Positions 28,504 to 39,003 are shown, counted from the stretch's first letter. The stretch: DNA of 64,000 nucleotides from Megasphaera vaginalis (ex Bordigoni et al. 2020) (GCF_900240295.1 NZ_OEQB01000001.1:124001-188000); one strand, 5' to 3'. Notes: generated by a model not told the origin, from the letters alone. Program-made: numbers and translations.

Positions 28504-29474
28504 AATTCACGCCTCAGGAGAAACAAAAAAAACGGTGCGCCCAGACAAGCCATGATGATACCGACAGGCAGTTCGACGGGCGCGACAATGACGCGGGCCG
28601 CCGTATCGCTGAGCGTCACGACGGCAGCGCCCAAGACGGCCGCCGCCGGCAAAAGCAGACGATAGTCATTGCCGATAAGGAGACGGGCCATATGAGGTAC
28701 AATAAGGCCGACAAAGCCGAGAAGGCCGGCAACACTGACGGCGGCTGCCGCCAGCAGTGCGGCGACGGCGGTCAGATACAGCCGCACGGATTCGACGGAA
28801 AGGCCGACGGCCTTGGCCATATCATCTCCCAATTGCAAGACATTCAGACAACGGGCGCCCAGGAGAGCCAGCACCAGACCGGCGGCCGTGTACGGTGTGA
28901 CGATCAGGACATCGTTCCAACCGACGGCAGCCAATCCGCCGACCATCCAGACCAAAGCGCCGTGAACGCGGTCGCTGAAAAAGATGAGGATACCGGCAAT
29001 GACGGCGCCTAAAAGTGCCGATACGGCAACGCCTGCCAGAATCATGCGCAGCGGCTGTATGCCGTGACGCCAAGCAAGGATATAGACGACAACCGCCGCC
29101 GTCATGGCGCCGCAAAAAGCGACGGGAGTCAATAAGGCCGTCATGGCGGGATATAGAATGATAATGACAATACCGGCGGCGCCGGCACCGGAAGAAACAC
29201 CGATAAGATGCGGATCGGCCAGCGGATTGCGCATGATTGCCTGTAAAATGGCCCCGGACAAAGCCAGATCGACACCGACCAGCGCGCCCGTAATGGCCCG
29301 GGGCAGGCGAATATTCCAAATAATCTGATCGACCGTGCCGTTCGTATGGTGCAGCAGTGACCAAAAAATCTGATCGGCGGGAATCTTCGCCGCTCCCTGT
29401 GTAACCGACAGCAACAAACCTGACGCCGCCAAACAGGAAAAGACGAAAAGCACCGTAACGGCCCGCAACTTCAC
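28500..29474 (-). CDS. btuC: Corrinoid ABC transporter permease (BtuC-like, FecCD family)
   Basis: A 324-residue integral membrane protein with about ten hydrophobic segments. It carries the FecCD-family IRLPRAITGALVGVDLALSGAILQAIMRNPLADPHLIGVSSGA region (around 50-95) and the C-terminal LLGFVGLIVPHMARLLIGNDYR coupling region. It moves the substrate handed over by the binding protein across the inner membrane. It overlaps the binding-protein gene by four bases. Confidence 0.9.
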   Translation of the reverse strand: MKLRAVTVLFVFSCLAASGLLLSVTQGAAKIPADQIFWSLLHHTNGTVDQIIWNIRLPRAITGALVGVDLALSGAILQAIMRNPLADPHLIGVSSGAGAAGIVIIILYPAMTALLTPVAFCGAMTAAVVVYILAWRHGIQPLRMILAGVAVSALLGAVIAGILIFFSDRVHGALVWMVGGLAAVGWNDVLIVTPYTAAGLVLALLGARCLNVLQLGDDMAKAVGLSVESVRLYLTAVAALLAAAAVSVAGLLGFVGLIVPHMARLLIGNDYRLLLPAAAVLGAAVVTLSDTAARVIVAPVELPVGIIMACLGAPFFLFLLRREL

Positions 29475-30433
29475 AGAACCACCTCAGGCCAGACGGCATG
29501 AGCCATAAAAGCCAGGGCTTGCGGATAATCCAAGCCGGGATTAATGAGGAAGAGGTTCTCCGGCAATACATATACGCGGCCCTTTCGTACGGCAGAAAGA
29601 CTCTGCCAGGCGTCCGTATCGTTGATATACTGCTGCAGCCTTGCGTCCACATTATTTCCTTTTCCCATCGTCGTGATAAAAATCACATCCGGATCCGCTT
29701 CAACCAACGTCTCCATGCTGTAGGGAACACGGTCTCCATCGGTCGTTTGCGCGGCTGCGGCGGCAATATTCTCGAATCCCAGCAACTCGGCCGTACTGCC
29801 GGCTATCGTACGAGGCAACTCAAGAGTAACATTTTTGGCCGTCGCATGCAGAATAGCCGCCTTTTTGCCGTGGCCGTCCACCTTGCCGCAGATAGCGTCG
29901 ATCTTCGCCGCCATAGCCGCCAACTGTTCCTGTCCTTCCTTCTCCTTACCGTAAATGCGGGCAATACAGGTCATATTCCGCTTTACGTCATCATAGCTTT
30001 TTGTCGATAAAAGCAATACGGGAATACCGTTGGCTTTGAATACCCCGGCAATCTTGTCATGTTGGCCTTTAACGGCAATGACCAGATCCGGCTGCAAAGC
30101 GACCGTCTTCTCCGTGCTGACCTGATAGACGGGACCGACTTCGGCTGCCGCTTTATACTTTTCTGGAATAAGCGTATCATCGGAATTGAGAGAAACCCTG
30201 CCGACAACGTCGCCGTCAACGGCAGCCGCAAAATGGAGCAGCGATCCCGACAGAACGACGACACGCTGCGGTTTCTCCTGCAGCACGACGGTCTGTCCGG
30301 CATCATCGGTAATTGCAGCGTACGCGTTTCCGGTCCCCTTTTCGGCCGATTGCCCCGTCTGACCGCAACCGGCGCTAAACAAAAGAACGGTCAGACAGAC
30401 GGAAATACAGAGGATTTTTTTTAAATGCCCCAT
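29471..30433 (-). CDS. btuF: Corrinoid-binding lipoprotein (BtuF-like)
   Basis: The 320-residue protein begins with a lipoprotein signal peptide: KK, a hydrophobic core and lipobox FSAGC with Cys23. The mature part has the cluster-A (type III) substrate-binding form, VVLQEKPQRVVVLSGSLLHFAAAV in lobe one and a long helix before DPDVIFITTMGKGN in lobe two, as in BtuF, FepB and HmuT. As a diderm protein it would be anchored on the periplasmic face of the inner membrane. Specificity for corrinoids is inferred from the upstream riboswitch, not from the sequence. Confidence 0.87.
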   Translation of the reverse strand: MGHLKKILCISVCLTVLLFSAGCGQTGQSAEKGTGNAYAAITDDAGQTVVLQEKPQRVVVLSGSLLHFAAAVDGDVVGRVSLNSDDTLIPEKYKAAAEVGPVYQVSTEKTVALQPDLVIAVKGQHDKIAGVFKANGIPVLLLSTKSYDDVKRNMTCIARIYGKEKEGQEQLAAMAAKIDAICGKVDGHGKKAAILHATAKNVTLELPRTIAGSTAELLGFENIAAAAAQTTDGDRVPYSMETLVEADPDVIFITTMGKGNNVDARLQQYINDTDAWQSLSAVRKGRVYVLPENLFLINPGLDYPQALAFMAHAVWPEVVL

Positions 30434-30446
30434 CTTATTTTTCCTC

Positions 30447-32333
30447 CTAGAACGTATATTTTACACCTGCCAGCCAATACCGCCCTGCCGCCGGATAATG
30501 CGGATACAGATCATACCCTGCATTGCCGATATTATGAACATTCATATAAATGGTCGTATTCTTGCCAGCTTCATAACTGACATGGCCGTCCCACCGCAAA
30601 TAAGAACCTGCCGCATAGTACGTATCGTCTCGACCGCTTCCCGCCGTCAACGTCACCCCGGCGCGCCATTTGTCACGATGATAGGAGAGACTGCCGTGAT
30701 AGCCGTTCGGACTGCTGTTGGCCGGATCGATAACCATTCCCTTGCCGTCGTTATTATCAATCTTTGTCTTGATAAAGGAATAACCCAATTCATATTCCCA
30801 GTCTTCGTTGATCTTTTTTTGCAAGGTAATTTCCAGTCCCCGTTTATCTTCTTCGTTCAGATTTCGAACCATGGCAAACGTATCCGTACGATCCCAACGA
30901 ATGGCATTATCCAAATGGCTGTGAAAAAGGCTGAAACGGAAGAGTGATTTCCGATCATAGGCATAGTCAAATCCGACCGTTTGCACATAACCTGTTTCCG
31001 GCAACAAGTTTTCATTGCCAAGGGATGTCTTTTTATCCGTTTTCAAGTAGTAATACAGGTCATTTAGACGGGGCGCCGTATAAACGCGGCTCCAGTCAGC
31101 ATAAATATTGAGATTATCGTTCGGCCTGTATTGGAGAGAAGCTTTAGGCGTCTGGTGGAAACCGAAGGTGCTGTTTTCATCGAAACGAATTCCCGGCGTA
31201 AAGGAAAGCTTGCCGAAGACCATGTCGTCTTCCAGATAAACGGCCCGATTCGTTCGCTTGCGATCATAATAATTGGCATTTTCATTCGTTCCGGCGTCTT
31301 CCGTCCATTCCAACCCTGCCGTCACATAATGATGCTCGTTCATCCAGGCCGTTTCTGCCTGCACCCCCTGCGTCCGCGTATGGAAAGAACCGCTCCAGAA
31401 GGTTTTCATATAATCATTGAAATAGCGTATAAACCCCGGCGTATCACTGTTTTCATGAAAACGGTAGGTCACACTGTAATCATTCATCAGCCGTTGCAGC
31501 GGTTTTTCTTCCTTAACGGCAAAGCCGGTATCATTACCGAAAAAAGATACAGCGTGGCCGTCATACGTCTTATGGAGAACCGTAACAGTCAGGGAATCGC
31601 CTTTTCCCAACTGCTGATCGATACGGCCTGTAAAAGAATCGCTGGAATAATCGCCTCTCCCCTTGCCTGCCCCTATCGCATCGGGAAAACGATAGTAGCT
31701 GCGATGATCAAGCGCTCCGGTCAGATACCAGCTCGTCTTGCCGACGCTGCCTTCATTGACGAGACCGTAATGGTGCATGCCCCAGGAGCCGCTGTTCACG
31801 TCGACAGTTGTGCGGTTCTTTTTCCCTTTCTTCGTGATGATGTTAATCGTCCCGCCGACAGCGCCGCTGCCATACCGCAATGAACCGCTTTTTACCACTT
31901 CGATCCGCTCGATCATGTCCGGTCCCGGCAAGGTTGCCAGATCCACCGAACCGCGTCCGTACGGCGATCCTTGGGCATTACCGATATTCTGCCCGTCGAC
32001 CAGAACGGCGACGCGGTCGCTGCCATGAAGACGGATGTACCCTGACGTTCCCGGTACCATTTCATTCATGGTAACGCCATTTACCTGTTCCAAAATGTCG
32101 GCAACGGTATGATACTGATTGGCGTCAAATTCCTTTTCCGTCACAACGGTCTTGGCGGCCTCCGGCAGCTTCGCGCCGCCGTAGGCGCTGCCGCCGGTTC
32201 CGTAAGCCCTGACCAGAACCGGCGCCGTCGACACATGTACAATATGATCGTCACCTTCGTCAGCAGCAACGGAACAAAAAGAAATGCCGAAGGTACAACA
32301 AAGCATCGTTCCAACCAATGTACAGACTTTCAA
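30447..32333 (-). CDS. btuB: TonB-dependent outer-membrane receptor (BtuB-like)
   Basis: The receptor brings corrinoids across the outer membrane. From the TTG at 32333 it has 628 residues, close to E. coli BtuB. It has a signal peptide (KVCTLVG... to about 24, ending VAA), a TonB-box-like stretch (DHIVHVSTAPVLV), a plug domain with VTEKEFDANQYHTVADILEQVNGV, GYIRLHGSDRVAVLVDGQ and IERIEVVKSGSLRYGSGAVGGTINI, then a barrel that ends LAGVKYTF with the expected terminal Phe. The TTG start has AGGAGGGG 9 bases upstream and restores a normal signal peptide. An ATG at 32372 lies in the riboswitch terminator and has no site. Confidence 0.92.
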   Translation of the reverse strand: MKVCTLVGTMLCCTFGISFCSVAADEGDDHIVHVSTAPVLVRAYGTGGSAYGGAKLPEAAKTVVTEKEFDANQYHTVADILEQVNGVTMNEMVPGTSGYIRLHGSDRVAVLVDGQNIGNAQGSPYGRGSVDLATLPGPDMIERIEVVKSGSLRYGSGAVGGTINIITKKGKKNRTTVDVNSGSWGMHHYGLVNEGSVGKTSWYLTGALDHRSYYRFPDAIGAGKGRGDYSSDSFTGRIDQQLGKGDSLTVTVLHKTYDGHAVSFFGNDTGFAVKEEKPLQRLMNDYSVTYRFHENSDTPGFIRYFNDYMKTFWSGSFHTRTQGVQAETAWMNEHHYVTAGLEWTEDAGTNENANYYDRKRTNRAVYLEDDMVFGKLSFTPGIRFDENSTFGFHQTPKASLQYRPNDNLNIYADWSRVYTAPRLNDLYYYLKTDKKTSLGNENLLPETGYVQTVGFDYAYDRKSLFRFSLFHSHLDNAIRWDRTDTFAMVRNLNEEDKRGLEITLQKKINEDWEYELGYSFIKTKIDNNDGKGMVIDPANSSPNGYHGSLSYHRDKWRAGVTLTAGSGRDDTYYAAGSYLRWDGHVSYEAGKNTTIYMNVHNIGNAGYDLYPHYPAAGRYWLAGVKYTF

Positions 32334-32372
32334 AAACGGTCCCCTCCTAAAACAGCTGTTTGAAAAAAGCAT

Positions 32373-32403
32373 AAAAAAAGCCGTGAGTAAAAAACCTCAC
32401 GGC
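32373..32403 (-). terminator. Expression-platform terminator of the cobalamin riboswitch
   Basis: GCCGTGAG...CTCACGGC (8-base stem) followed by seven T residues on the minus strand, between the aptamer and btuB. It is the likely switch point: formation when cobalamin is bound would stop the operon. Confidence 0.85.
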
Positions 32404-32404
32404 A

Positions 32405-32620
32405 ACACTTATATTGCATCGTAAATCCAATCTCCTTCCCATCGCTCGCAGGTCTGTCGGTGATTATCCGTCAGGCAGTTCTTCTGGCTCGGATTCATCG
32501 CCTAACTGCGCCTTCCCATACGAACGTCGTACAGTGGCACCCATGCAGCCGGCTCTTCCTTACAGCGGCGGGACCGCGCCGGTTTTACACCGGACTTATC
32601 TATTGAGTCTTGCGACACCT
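32405..32620 (-). ncRNA. Cobalamin riboswitch aptamer
   Basis: The minus strand reads the conserved elements in order: AATAGATAAGTCCGGTG near 32600, GCGGTCCCGCCGCTGTAA (core), GTGCCACTG, a GGGAAGGCG, and the B12 box GAGCCAGAAGAACTGCC (32474-32490), then GACCTGCG..GATGGGAAGG. Adenosyl- or hydroxocobalamin binding is known to repress downstream transport and biosynthesis genes, and the genes that follow here are exactly of that kind. Confidence 0.95.
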
Positions 32621-32646
32621 GATTTGCTGTATGTATTTGTTTTTTT

Positions 32647-32675
32647 ACTATACACTGTCCGTTATTCTTTGTCAA
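32647..32675 (-). promoter_or_regulatory. Promoter of the riboswitch/corrinoid operon
   Basis: TTGACA (32670-32675), a 17-base spacer and TATAGT (32647-32652), nearly consensus. The -35 box lies inside the last codons of engB. Confidence 0.85.
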
Positions 32676-33315
32676 CGACGCCGTCTTCCGCCGTGTATTG
32701 CAAAAACCGCCCCAACAGCGTACTGCGTCCCTGCTGTTTCAAGGCCGAGTAAGCGATCGGTCTGGCGGCGGCCGGGAAAAGACGTTCCAGCGCCGACAGG
32801 TTTTTGTTTCTGTCCGACTGATTCAGCTTATCCGCCTTCGTCCCGACGATCTGCAGTACAACACCGCCGGCATGCAACCATTCATAGGCATCCCGGTCAA
32901 TCTGCAGACCGGGATGGCGCAAGTCGACAAGCAGGCAGAGAAGCTTCAGTTTTTTCGATTCCCGAATATACTCGCCGATAAACCGACTCCAACGTTCCCT
33001 GTCGGAACCGCTTGTCCTGGCAAAACCGTAGCCGGGCAAATCGACGAGATAAAAAGGATAGCGCCATGATTCTTCGCCTTCTTTGCAGCGCAGGACGGCA
33101 CTGAAAAAATTAACGGTCCGCGTTTTGCCGGGAGCGCCGCTGACTTTGGCCAGACCGCGCTGATTACAAAGAGCGTTGATCAGACTCGATTTGCCTACAT
33201 TGGACCGGCCCAAAAAGGCGATTTCCGGCAACTGCTCGACGGGATACTGCTCTTTGCGGACTGCCGAAACGACATACCGGGGATTGATGATCGCCAGATC
33301 AAGTTTGTCGTTCAT
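32662..33315 (-). CDS. engB: Ribosome-biogenesis GTPase EngB (YihA/YsxC)
   Basis: An essential GTPase for late 50S assembly. The 217-residue protein has G1 GRSNVGKSS (36-44), a G2/GKTRTVNFF segment, G3 DLPGYGFA, and G4 TKADKL, with the family's N-terminal [12 protein letters not shown] context. It overlaps the lon stop by four bases (ATGA), an arrangement seen in many Firmicutes. Confidence 0.97.
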   Translation of the reverse strand: MNDKLDLAIINPRYVVSAVRKEQYPVEQLPEIAFLGRSNVGKSSLINALCNQRGLAKVSGAPGKTRTVNFFSAVLRCKEGEESWRYPFYLVDLPGYGFARTSGSDRERWSRFIGEYIRESKKLKLLCLLVDLRHPGLQIDRDAYEWLHAGGVVLQIVGTKADKLNQSDRNKNLSALERLFPAAARPIAYSALKQQGRSTLLGRFLQYTAEDGVVDKE

Positions 33316-35627
33316 AATCGCACCAACGCTTCGTGCAGAACTTCATCCATGTGCCGGACAAAGACGAAATCGACGTCATCTTTCACGGACTGTGGCACGT
33401 GAATCATATCCCGCTTGTTTTCTTCCGGCAGCAGGATCCTTTTAATCCCCGCCCGATGGGCGGCAATAACCTTTTCCTTAATCCCGCCGACAGGCAGCAC
33501 CGTGCCGCGCAGCGTAATCTCACCGGTCATCGCCAGATCATGGCGCACCGCTTTTCCGGTCAACGCGGACGCAATAGCCGTCGCCATCGTGATTCCCGCC
33601 GAAGGGCCGTCCTTGGGAATCGCCCCTTCCGGCAGATGGATGTGGATATCCGTGTTCGCGTAAAAGTCCTCATCCAAACCGAGTTCACCGGCACGACGGC
33701 GAATATACGTCATGCCCGCCGCCGCCGATTCTTTCATGACGTCACCGAGCTGACCGGTCAGTTTCAACGACCCCTTCCCCTTGATTGCAACGGCTTCCGT
33801 TTCCAGTATCTCACCGCCTACCTGCGTCCAGGCCATACCGGTCACGATGCCGACTTCATCACGTCTGCCGATTTTCGTTTCCGTATACTTGGCAGGGCCG
33901 AGCAATTTCTCCAGATTTCGTACGGTAACGGTCAATTTCTTTTCTTCATCAAGCAAGACCGATTTGCCTATTTTGCGACAAACGGAACCTATCGTCTTTT
34001 CCAGCAAACGAACACCTGATTCCCGCGTATAGTCGCGAATAAGGCGCTGCAAAACGGCATCGGAAAATTTCGCCTGAGCGGCGGTAACGCCGTTCTCCTT
34101 TTGCTGCTTCGGTACCAGATAGCGTTTGGCTATCTGCAATTTCTCATCCTCCGTATAGCTGGAAAATTGGATAACTTCCATGCGGTCCAGCAACGGACGC
34201 GGAATCGTCGACAGACTGTTGGCCGTCGTGATCCAGAAAACCTTGGAAAGATCAAAGGGAATTTCGATGAAATGATCGCTAAAAGTATTGTTCTGCTCCG
34301 GATCAAGAACCTCCAAAAGAGCCGCTGACGGATCGCCGCGCAGATCCGATGTCATCTTGTCGATTTCGTCGAGAAGGAAGACAGGATTCTTCGTTCCCGC
34401 CTGCTTCATGCCGTTAATGATCCGTCCCGGCAAAGCGCCGATATAGGTTCGGCGATGGCCGCGAATTTCAGCCTCGTCACGGACGCCGCCAAGGGAAATC
34501 CGGACATACCGGCGATTCATGGAACGGGCAATCGATTTGGCAATACTGGTTTTTCCCGTCCCCGGCGGCCCGACGAAACAGAGAATGGGGCCTTTCAGGC
34601 TCTTTGTCAGTTGTTTGACGGCCAAGTATTCGATAATGCGATCCTTAACCTCTTCCAACCCGTAATGATCTTCGTCCAAGACGATCTGCGCTTCTTTCAG
34701 ATCAAGACGATCCTTCGTCTCCTTCTTCCACGGCAACGCCAGCGCCCAATCGAGATAGGTCTTGATAATCGCCGACTCGGCCATCATGGGCGGCATTGAT
34801 TCGAGCCGATCTACTTCTTTCAGCAGCGCTTCTTCAACGGCTTTCGCCAGTTTCATTTTGCGTATTTTTTCCCGCAATTCCTCAGCTTCCGTATCCTTGT
34901 CGACTTTATCGCCCAATTCTTTATGAATGACCTTGATCTTTTCACGAAGATAGTATTCCTTCTGCTGCTTTTCCATCGATCCTCTGACTTCGGCGTTAAG
35001 GCGTCCTTCCAGTTCGGAGATATCTATTTCCGTTTCCAGAATCGTCGCCGTCCGGCGCAGTCGTTCCGTAAGCGAAACCGTCTCCAAGATCTGCTGCTTG
35101 ATGAGCAGCCGTACCGGCAGCTGCGATACGATAAAATCGGCCCGTTCTCCAGGCGCTTCGATAGATCTGACTTTTTCCGCCAGCTCATCCCGTTCCTTCG
35201 TATTTTCAGCCCATTCTCCGAAACGCTTCATCATAATGCGTTCCATCGCTTCATCTTCCAACGATGACGTACTGTATTCTTCCAATTCTTCACCGGCAGC
35301 TTCCAGGTATTTCTTCTTTTCGGAAAAACCGTTGATCGCCACACGACTGATCCCCTCAACCAGGAGGCGTACCATACCGCCGGGAAGACGCAGCATCTGC
35401 TGTATTTTGACTAATGTGCCGACGTGATAAATATCATCATAACCGGGATTTTCCGTTTCACTGTCGAGTTGGGCCGCCATCAACAGAAGCCGGTCATGCT
35501 CCATGGCATACTCTACGGCTGCCAATGATTTATCACGGCCGATATCGACATGACTGAGGAGTTTCGGATAAACAACCAGGCCGCGCAAAGAAACCAACGG
35601 CAAGGCTAGTACTGTTTCTCCATTCAT
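33312..35627 (-). CDS. lon: ATP-dependent Lon protease
   Basis: Lon degrades misfolded and regulatory proteins in the cytoplasm. The 771-residue protein has an N-terminal substrate domain ([13 protein letters not shown]), a coiled-coil middle with [16 protein letters not shown], Walker [12 protein letters not shown], Walker [10 protein letters not shown], arginine fingers, and a protease domain with the Ser in [14 protein letters not shown] and the Lys about 43 residues later in [12 protein letters not shown] at 35627 is preferred because AAGG lies 8 bases away; a GTG at 35636 is part of the same region. Confidence 0.97.
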   Translation of the reverse strand: MNGETVLALPLVSLRGLVVYPKLLSHVDIGRDKSLAAVEYAMEHDRLLLMAAQLDSETENPGYDDIYHVGTLVKIQQMLRLPGGMVRLLVEGISRVAINGFSEKKKYLEAAGEELEEYSTSSLEDEAMERIMMKRFGEWAENTKERDELAEKVRSIEAPGERADFIVSQLPVRLLIKQQILETVSLTERLRRTATILETEIDISELEGRLNAEVRGSMEKQQKEYYLREKIKVIHKELGDKVDKDTEAEELREKIRKMKLAKAVEEALLKEVDRLESMPPMMAESAIIKTYLDWALALPWKKETKDRLDLKEAQIVLDEDHYGLEEVKDRIIEYLAVKQLTKSLKGPILCFVGPPGTGKTSIAKSIARSMNRRYVRISLGGVRDEAEIRGHRRTYIGALPGRIINGMKQAGTKNPVFLLDEIDKMTSDLRGDPSAALLEVLDPEQNNTFSDHFIEIPFDLSKVFWITTANSLSTIPRPLLDRMEVIQFSSYTEDEKLQIAKRYLVPKQQKENGVTAAQAKFSDAVLQRLIRDYTRESGVRLLEKTIGSVCRKIGKSVLLDEEKKLTVTVRNLEKLLGPAKYTETKIGRRDEVGIVTGMAWTQVGGEILETEAVAIKGKGSLKLTGQLGDVMKESAAAGMTYIRRRAGELGLDEDFYANTDIHIHLPEGAIPKDGPSAGITMATAIASALTGKAVRHDLAMTGEITLRGTVLPVGGIKEKVIAAHRAGIKRILLPEENKRDMIHVPQSVKDDVDFVFVRHMDEVLHEALVRL

Positions 35628-35653
35628 TTCATTCACCTTCTTTTATACGATAT

Positions 35654-35688
35654 AAAATAAAACTCATTTCCTGCGGTGAGAAAATGAG
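35654..35688 (-). terminator. Terminator between clpX and lon
   Basis: CTCATTTTC-TCACCGCAG-GAAATGAG with one bulged T, then TTTTATTTTA on the minus strand, after the clpX stop. It separates the tig-clpP-clpX group from lon-engB. Confidence 0.75.
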
Positions 35689-35703
35689 CCTTATCAGAGT
35701 TTA

Positions 35704-36942
35704 TCATTGATCCTTCAACACGAGCTGAGGACTTTTGTGTTCTGTTACGCTTTCTTTTGTAACGATACATTCCTTGACATCTTTGCGCGAAGGCGCATCA
35801 TACATAACGTCGAGCATGACTCGTTCAATAATGGAGCGCAGGCCCCGAGCACCCGTATTGCGACATAAGGCCTCTTTGGCAATAGCCTGTAACGCCTCCG
35901 CCGTAAAGGTCAGCTGTACATCATCCATGCCGAGCATCTTCTGATATTGTTTTACCAATGCATTTTTCGGCTCCGTCAGAATATGCACCATGGCCTCTTC
36001 GTCCAAAGGCTCCAGCGTAACCAGGACCGGAAGACGGCCGACAAGCTCCGGAATCAGGCCAAACTTCTGCAAATCCGTAGGAATAATATCTTGCAGCACC
36101 TTTTCCAGTGAATCATCATTTTTGGAATGAATATCGGCGCCGAACCCCAAATTTTTATCGGATGTTCTGTTTAAAATCGTCTTGTCGATGCCGGCAAAGG
36201 CGCCGCCGCAGATAAAGAGGATATTAGTCGTATCAATTTGAATCATTTCCTGGTTCGGATGCTTCCGTCCTCCTTGAGGCGGAACGCTGGCAACAGTGCC
36301 TTCAAGAATTTTCAGCAAAGCCTGCTGCACGCCTTCGCCGGAAACGTCGCGTGTAATTGACGGATTTTCCGATTTACGGGAAATTTTATCGATTTCGTCG
36401 ATGTAAATGATTCCCCGTTCCGCTTTGGCAATGTCAAAGTCCGCCGCTTGGATCAGCTTCAGCAGACAGTTTTCGACATCTTCACCGACGTAGCCGGCTT
36501 CCGTCAGGCTCGTCGCATCGGCAATGGCGAAAGGAACATCCAAAAGCCTAGCCAAGGTTTGTGCCAGCAGTGTTTTGCCGCTTCCCGTAGGACCGACCAT
36601 AACGATATTCGATTTTTGCAATTCCACGTCGTCATCGGAAACGGTATTGCTTTGGAGCCGTTTGTAATGATTATAAACGGCAACGGACAGCGTCTTTTTC
36701 GCCGCTTCCTGCCCGATGACGTAGTCATCGAGCGTTGCTTTTATTTCATGCGGCGTCGGCAGTTCTTTCAGTTCGAAATCTTCGACCTGTTCTTCGGCCT
36801 CTTCTTCTTCCAAAATATGCTGCGCGACATGGATGCACTCATCGCAAATATAAATTCCGGGGCCGGCTATCAAACGTTTGACTTCGCTCTGAGGCCGACC
36901 GCAGAAACTGCAGCGCGGTTCATCTATTTTCTCTTTTGCCAA
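35704..36942 (-). CDS. clpX: ATP-dependent Clp protease ATP-binding subunit ClpX
   Basis: ClpX unfolds tagged proteins and feeds them to ClpP. The 412-residue protein has the N-terminal zinc-binding domain (CSFCG near 11-15, CDECI near 33-37), a Walker A GPTGSGKT near 115, Walker [11 protein letters not shown], and a sensor-2 [10 protein letters not shown]. It follows clpP by 23 bases. Confidence 0.98.
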   Translation of the reverse strand: MAKEKIDEPRCSFCGRPQSEVKRLIAGPGIYICDECIHVAQHILEEEEAEEQVEDFELKELPTPHEIKATLDDYVIGQEAAKKTLSVAVYNHYKRLQSNTVSDDDVELQKSNIVMVGPTGSGKTLLAQTLARLLDVPFAIADATSLTEAGYVGEDVENCLLKLIQAADFDIAKAERGIIYIDEIDKISRKSENPSITRDVSGEGVQQALLKILEGTVASVPPQGGRKHPNQEMIQIDTTNILFICGGAFAGIDKTILNRTSDKNLGFGADIHSKNDDSLEKVLQDIIPTDLQKFGLIPELVGRLPVLVTLEPLDEEAMVHILTEPKNALVKQYQKMLGMDDVQLTFTAEALQAIAKEALCRNTGARGLRSIIERVMLDVMYDAPSRKDVKECIVTKESVTEHKSPQLVLKDQ

Positions 36943-36965
36943 TTCTGCAAGTCCTCCTGTAGTGA

Positions 36966-37577
36966 TTAATCGTCAGTTTCAGCTTCACGAGGACGGGTGA
37001 GAATTTCATCGACTAAGCCGTAGGCTTTCGCATCTTCACTGGTCATGAAGTTATCCCGTTCCGTGTCTTTTTCGATCACGTCTAGGGGCTGGCCCGTGTG
37101 ATGCGACAAGAGTCCGTTCAATTCCTTGCGCATGCGGAGAATTTCCCGCGCGTGGATTTCAATTTCCGTTGCCTGTCCCTGTACACCGCCCAAAGGCTGA
37201 TGAATCATGATCTGCGAATGAGGCAGCGCAAAACGCTTTCCCTTCGTTCCCGCCGTCAGCAGGACAGAAGCCATGCTGGCGGCAGACCCGACGCAGATCG
37301 TCGACACATCGGGCTTGATGTACTGCATCGTATCATAAATAGCCATACCGGCAGTAACGACACCGCCGGGGCTGTTAATATATAAATGGATATCCTTATC
37401 GGGATTGTCAGCTTCCAGGAAAAGAAGCTGTGCAATAACGACATTGGCCACCGTATCGCCGATGGGACCGCCGAGAAAGATAATGCGATCTTTCAAAAGG
37501 CGGGAGTAAATATCATAACTCCGTTCGCCCTGTGACGACTGTTCGACAACAATGGGAACGTACTGCATTTTCATCAT
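36966..37577 (-). CDS. clpP: ATP-dependent Clp protease proteolytic subunit ClpP
   Basis: The serine-protease barrel of the Clp machine. The 203-residue protein has the catalytic Ser in [10 protein letters not shown], His in [11 protein letters not shown] and Asp in [10 protein letters not shown]. Start codons at 37577, 37574 and 37568 are all possible; 37577 lies 4 bases after AGAGGTG. It is flanked by tig and clpX in the classic order. Confidence 0.98.
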   Translation of the reverse strand: MMKMQYVPIVVEQSSQGERSYDIYSRLLKDRIIFLGGPIGDTVANVVIAQLLFLEADNPDKDIHLYINSPGGVVTAGMAIYDTMQYIKPDVSTICVGSAASMASVLLTAGTKGKRFALPHSQIMIHQPLGGVQGQATEIEIHAREILRMRKELNGLLSHHTGQPLDVIEKDTERDNFMTSEDAKAYGLVDEILTRPREAETDD

Positions 37578-37592
37578 CAGACACCTCTGCTT

Positions 37593-38933
37593 TTACGCTT
37601 CCGGTTTATCTTCGCTCTGTTCCGTTTCTTCTTTCGGCGCATTCGTATCGACGGCATTGCTCAAAATGAAGCTGGCAGCCTTCTTGCGACCGACAGACTG
37701 AACGAGCATGGGAACGCGTTTTTCTTTTAAAATAATTTTGTAAACTTCCTTCGGATCGGCACCGAAATTCTGTGCCATCGTGAAGATCTCAGCCTGCAGA
37801 TCCATGTCATTGACTTCGATTTTTTCCTTCTTGGCAATTGCTTCCAATACCAAATCCATCCTGACATTGTCTTTTGCAGCATCTTTATACTGATTGCGCA
37901 GGCCTTCCATATCCTGTTTTGTATAGTTGAGATAATCGTCGAGATTCATCTTCTGTGTTTCCAATTTCAAGGAGAATTCTTCGATCATCTGATCGATCTT
38001 GGTTTCGATCATAGCTTCCGGAATCTCAACGGTAGCGCCGTCAATAGCCTTTTTCAGCACTTCCGAATTGAAGGCTTCCAGATTTTTGAACGTCAACTGC
38101 CGTTCAAGGCGTTTGCGCAGATCGTCTTTCAGTTGATCGACAGATTCAAATTTACCGGCTTCTTTCGCAAATTCATCGTTAATAACGGGGAGTTCGCTCC
38201 GTTTTACGTCGTGGATCGTCACGGCAAAAACAGCGTCTTTACCGGCGAGGTCCTGTTCAAAATAATCATCGGGGAAGGTGACCTTGACGTCTTTACTTTC
38301 TCCCGCCTTGCAGCCGATAAGCTGCTCTTCAAAACCGGGGATAAAGCTGTTGGAACCGATCTGAAGCGGATATGCCTTGCCTTCGCCGCCTTCAAAAGCT
38401 TCACCGTCAACGGTACCCTTGAAGTCGATAACGGCGAAATCATCTTTCGCTATCGCCGTCCCTTCCGGAGCCACGACGAGCTTGGAATGCTGTTTCTGGA
38501 GATTGGCCAATTCTCTGGCAACGTCTTCATCAGATACGACAACCGGTTCTTTAGCCGCTTCAAGACCTTTATATTCGCCTAATTCGACTGCCGGTTTCTT
38601 CGTGAATGTAGCTTCAAAGACGACATCTTTGGTGCTGTCATCGCTGATGACCTTGATATCGGGATCGGTTACGGGAACCAAGTCCTTCTCACGAAGTGCA
38701 TCACTATACGCTTTGGACGCGATAACTTCAAAAATTTCGTCTTTCACGGCATCTTTGCCGAGGAAGTTTTCCAAGACCTTGCGCGGCGCCTTACCTTTAC
38801 GGAAGCCGGGAATATTGACGCGATTGGCTAAATTGCTGCATGCCGATTTGGCGCCTTTGGCAGCATCTGCTGCCGGCACTTCAATGTGCAGGGTCACTAC
38901 GTGCTGGTCTACTTCGTTTACAGTTACATTCAT
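37593..38933 (-). CDS. tig: Trigger factor
   Basis: A ribosome-bound chaperone and peptidyl-prolyl isomerase. The 446-residue protein has the ribosome-docking signature GFRKGKAPRKVLE (about 44-56), an FKBP-type domain near 160-245 (VIDFKGTVDGEAFEGGEG, QIGSNSFIPGFEEQLIG) and a helical C-terminal domain. An AAGGAGG site precedes the ATG. It is the first gene of tig-clpP-clpX. Confidence 0.98.
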   Translation of the reverse strand: MNVTVNEVDQHVVTLHIEVPAADAAKGAKSACSNLANRVNIPGFRKGKAPRKVLENFLGKDAVKDEIFEVIASKAYSDALREKDLVPVTDPDIKVISDDSTKDVVFEATFTKKPAVELGEYKGLEAAKEPVVVSDEDVARELANLQKQHSKLVVAPEGTAIAKDDFAVIDFKGTVDGEAFEGGEGKAYPLQIGSNSFIPGFEEQLIGCKAGESKDVKVTFPDDYFEQDLAGKDAVFAVTIHDVKRSELPVINDEFAKEAGKFESVDQLKDDLRKRLERQLTFKNLEAFNSEVLKKAIDGATVEIPEAMIETKIDQMIEEFSLKLETQKMNLDDYLNYTKQDMEGLRNQYKDAAKDNVRMDLVLEAIAKKEKIEVNDMDLQAEIFTMAQNFGADPKEVYKIILKEKRVPMLVQSVGRKKAASFILSNAVDTNAPKEETEQSEDKPEA

Positions 38934-39003
38934 GCTGAATATGTCCTCCTTATGGATGTAAAATCCCTATATATTCTCTGCAAAACATTATACTACGCCC
39001 TAC

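Noticed and set aside
27715-32333. Heme or siderophore rather than corrinoid uptake system
   Set aside because: The receptor and ABC genes belong to families shared by heme, siderophore and B12 importers, so sequence alone does not decide. The cobalamin riboswitch directly upstream and cbi genes downstream make corrinoid the best reading.
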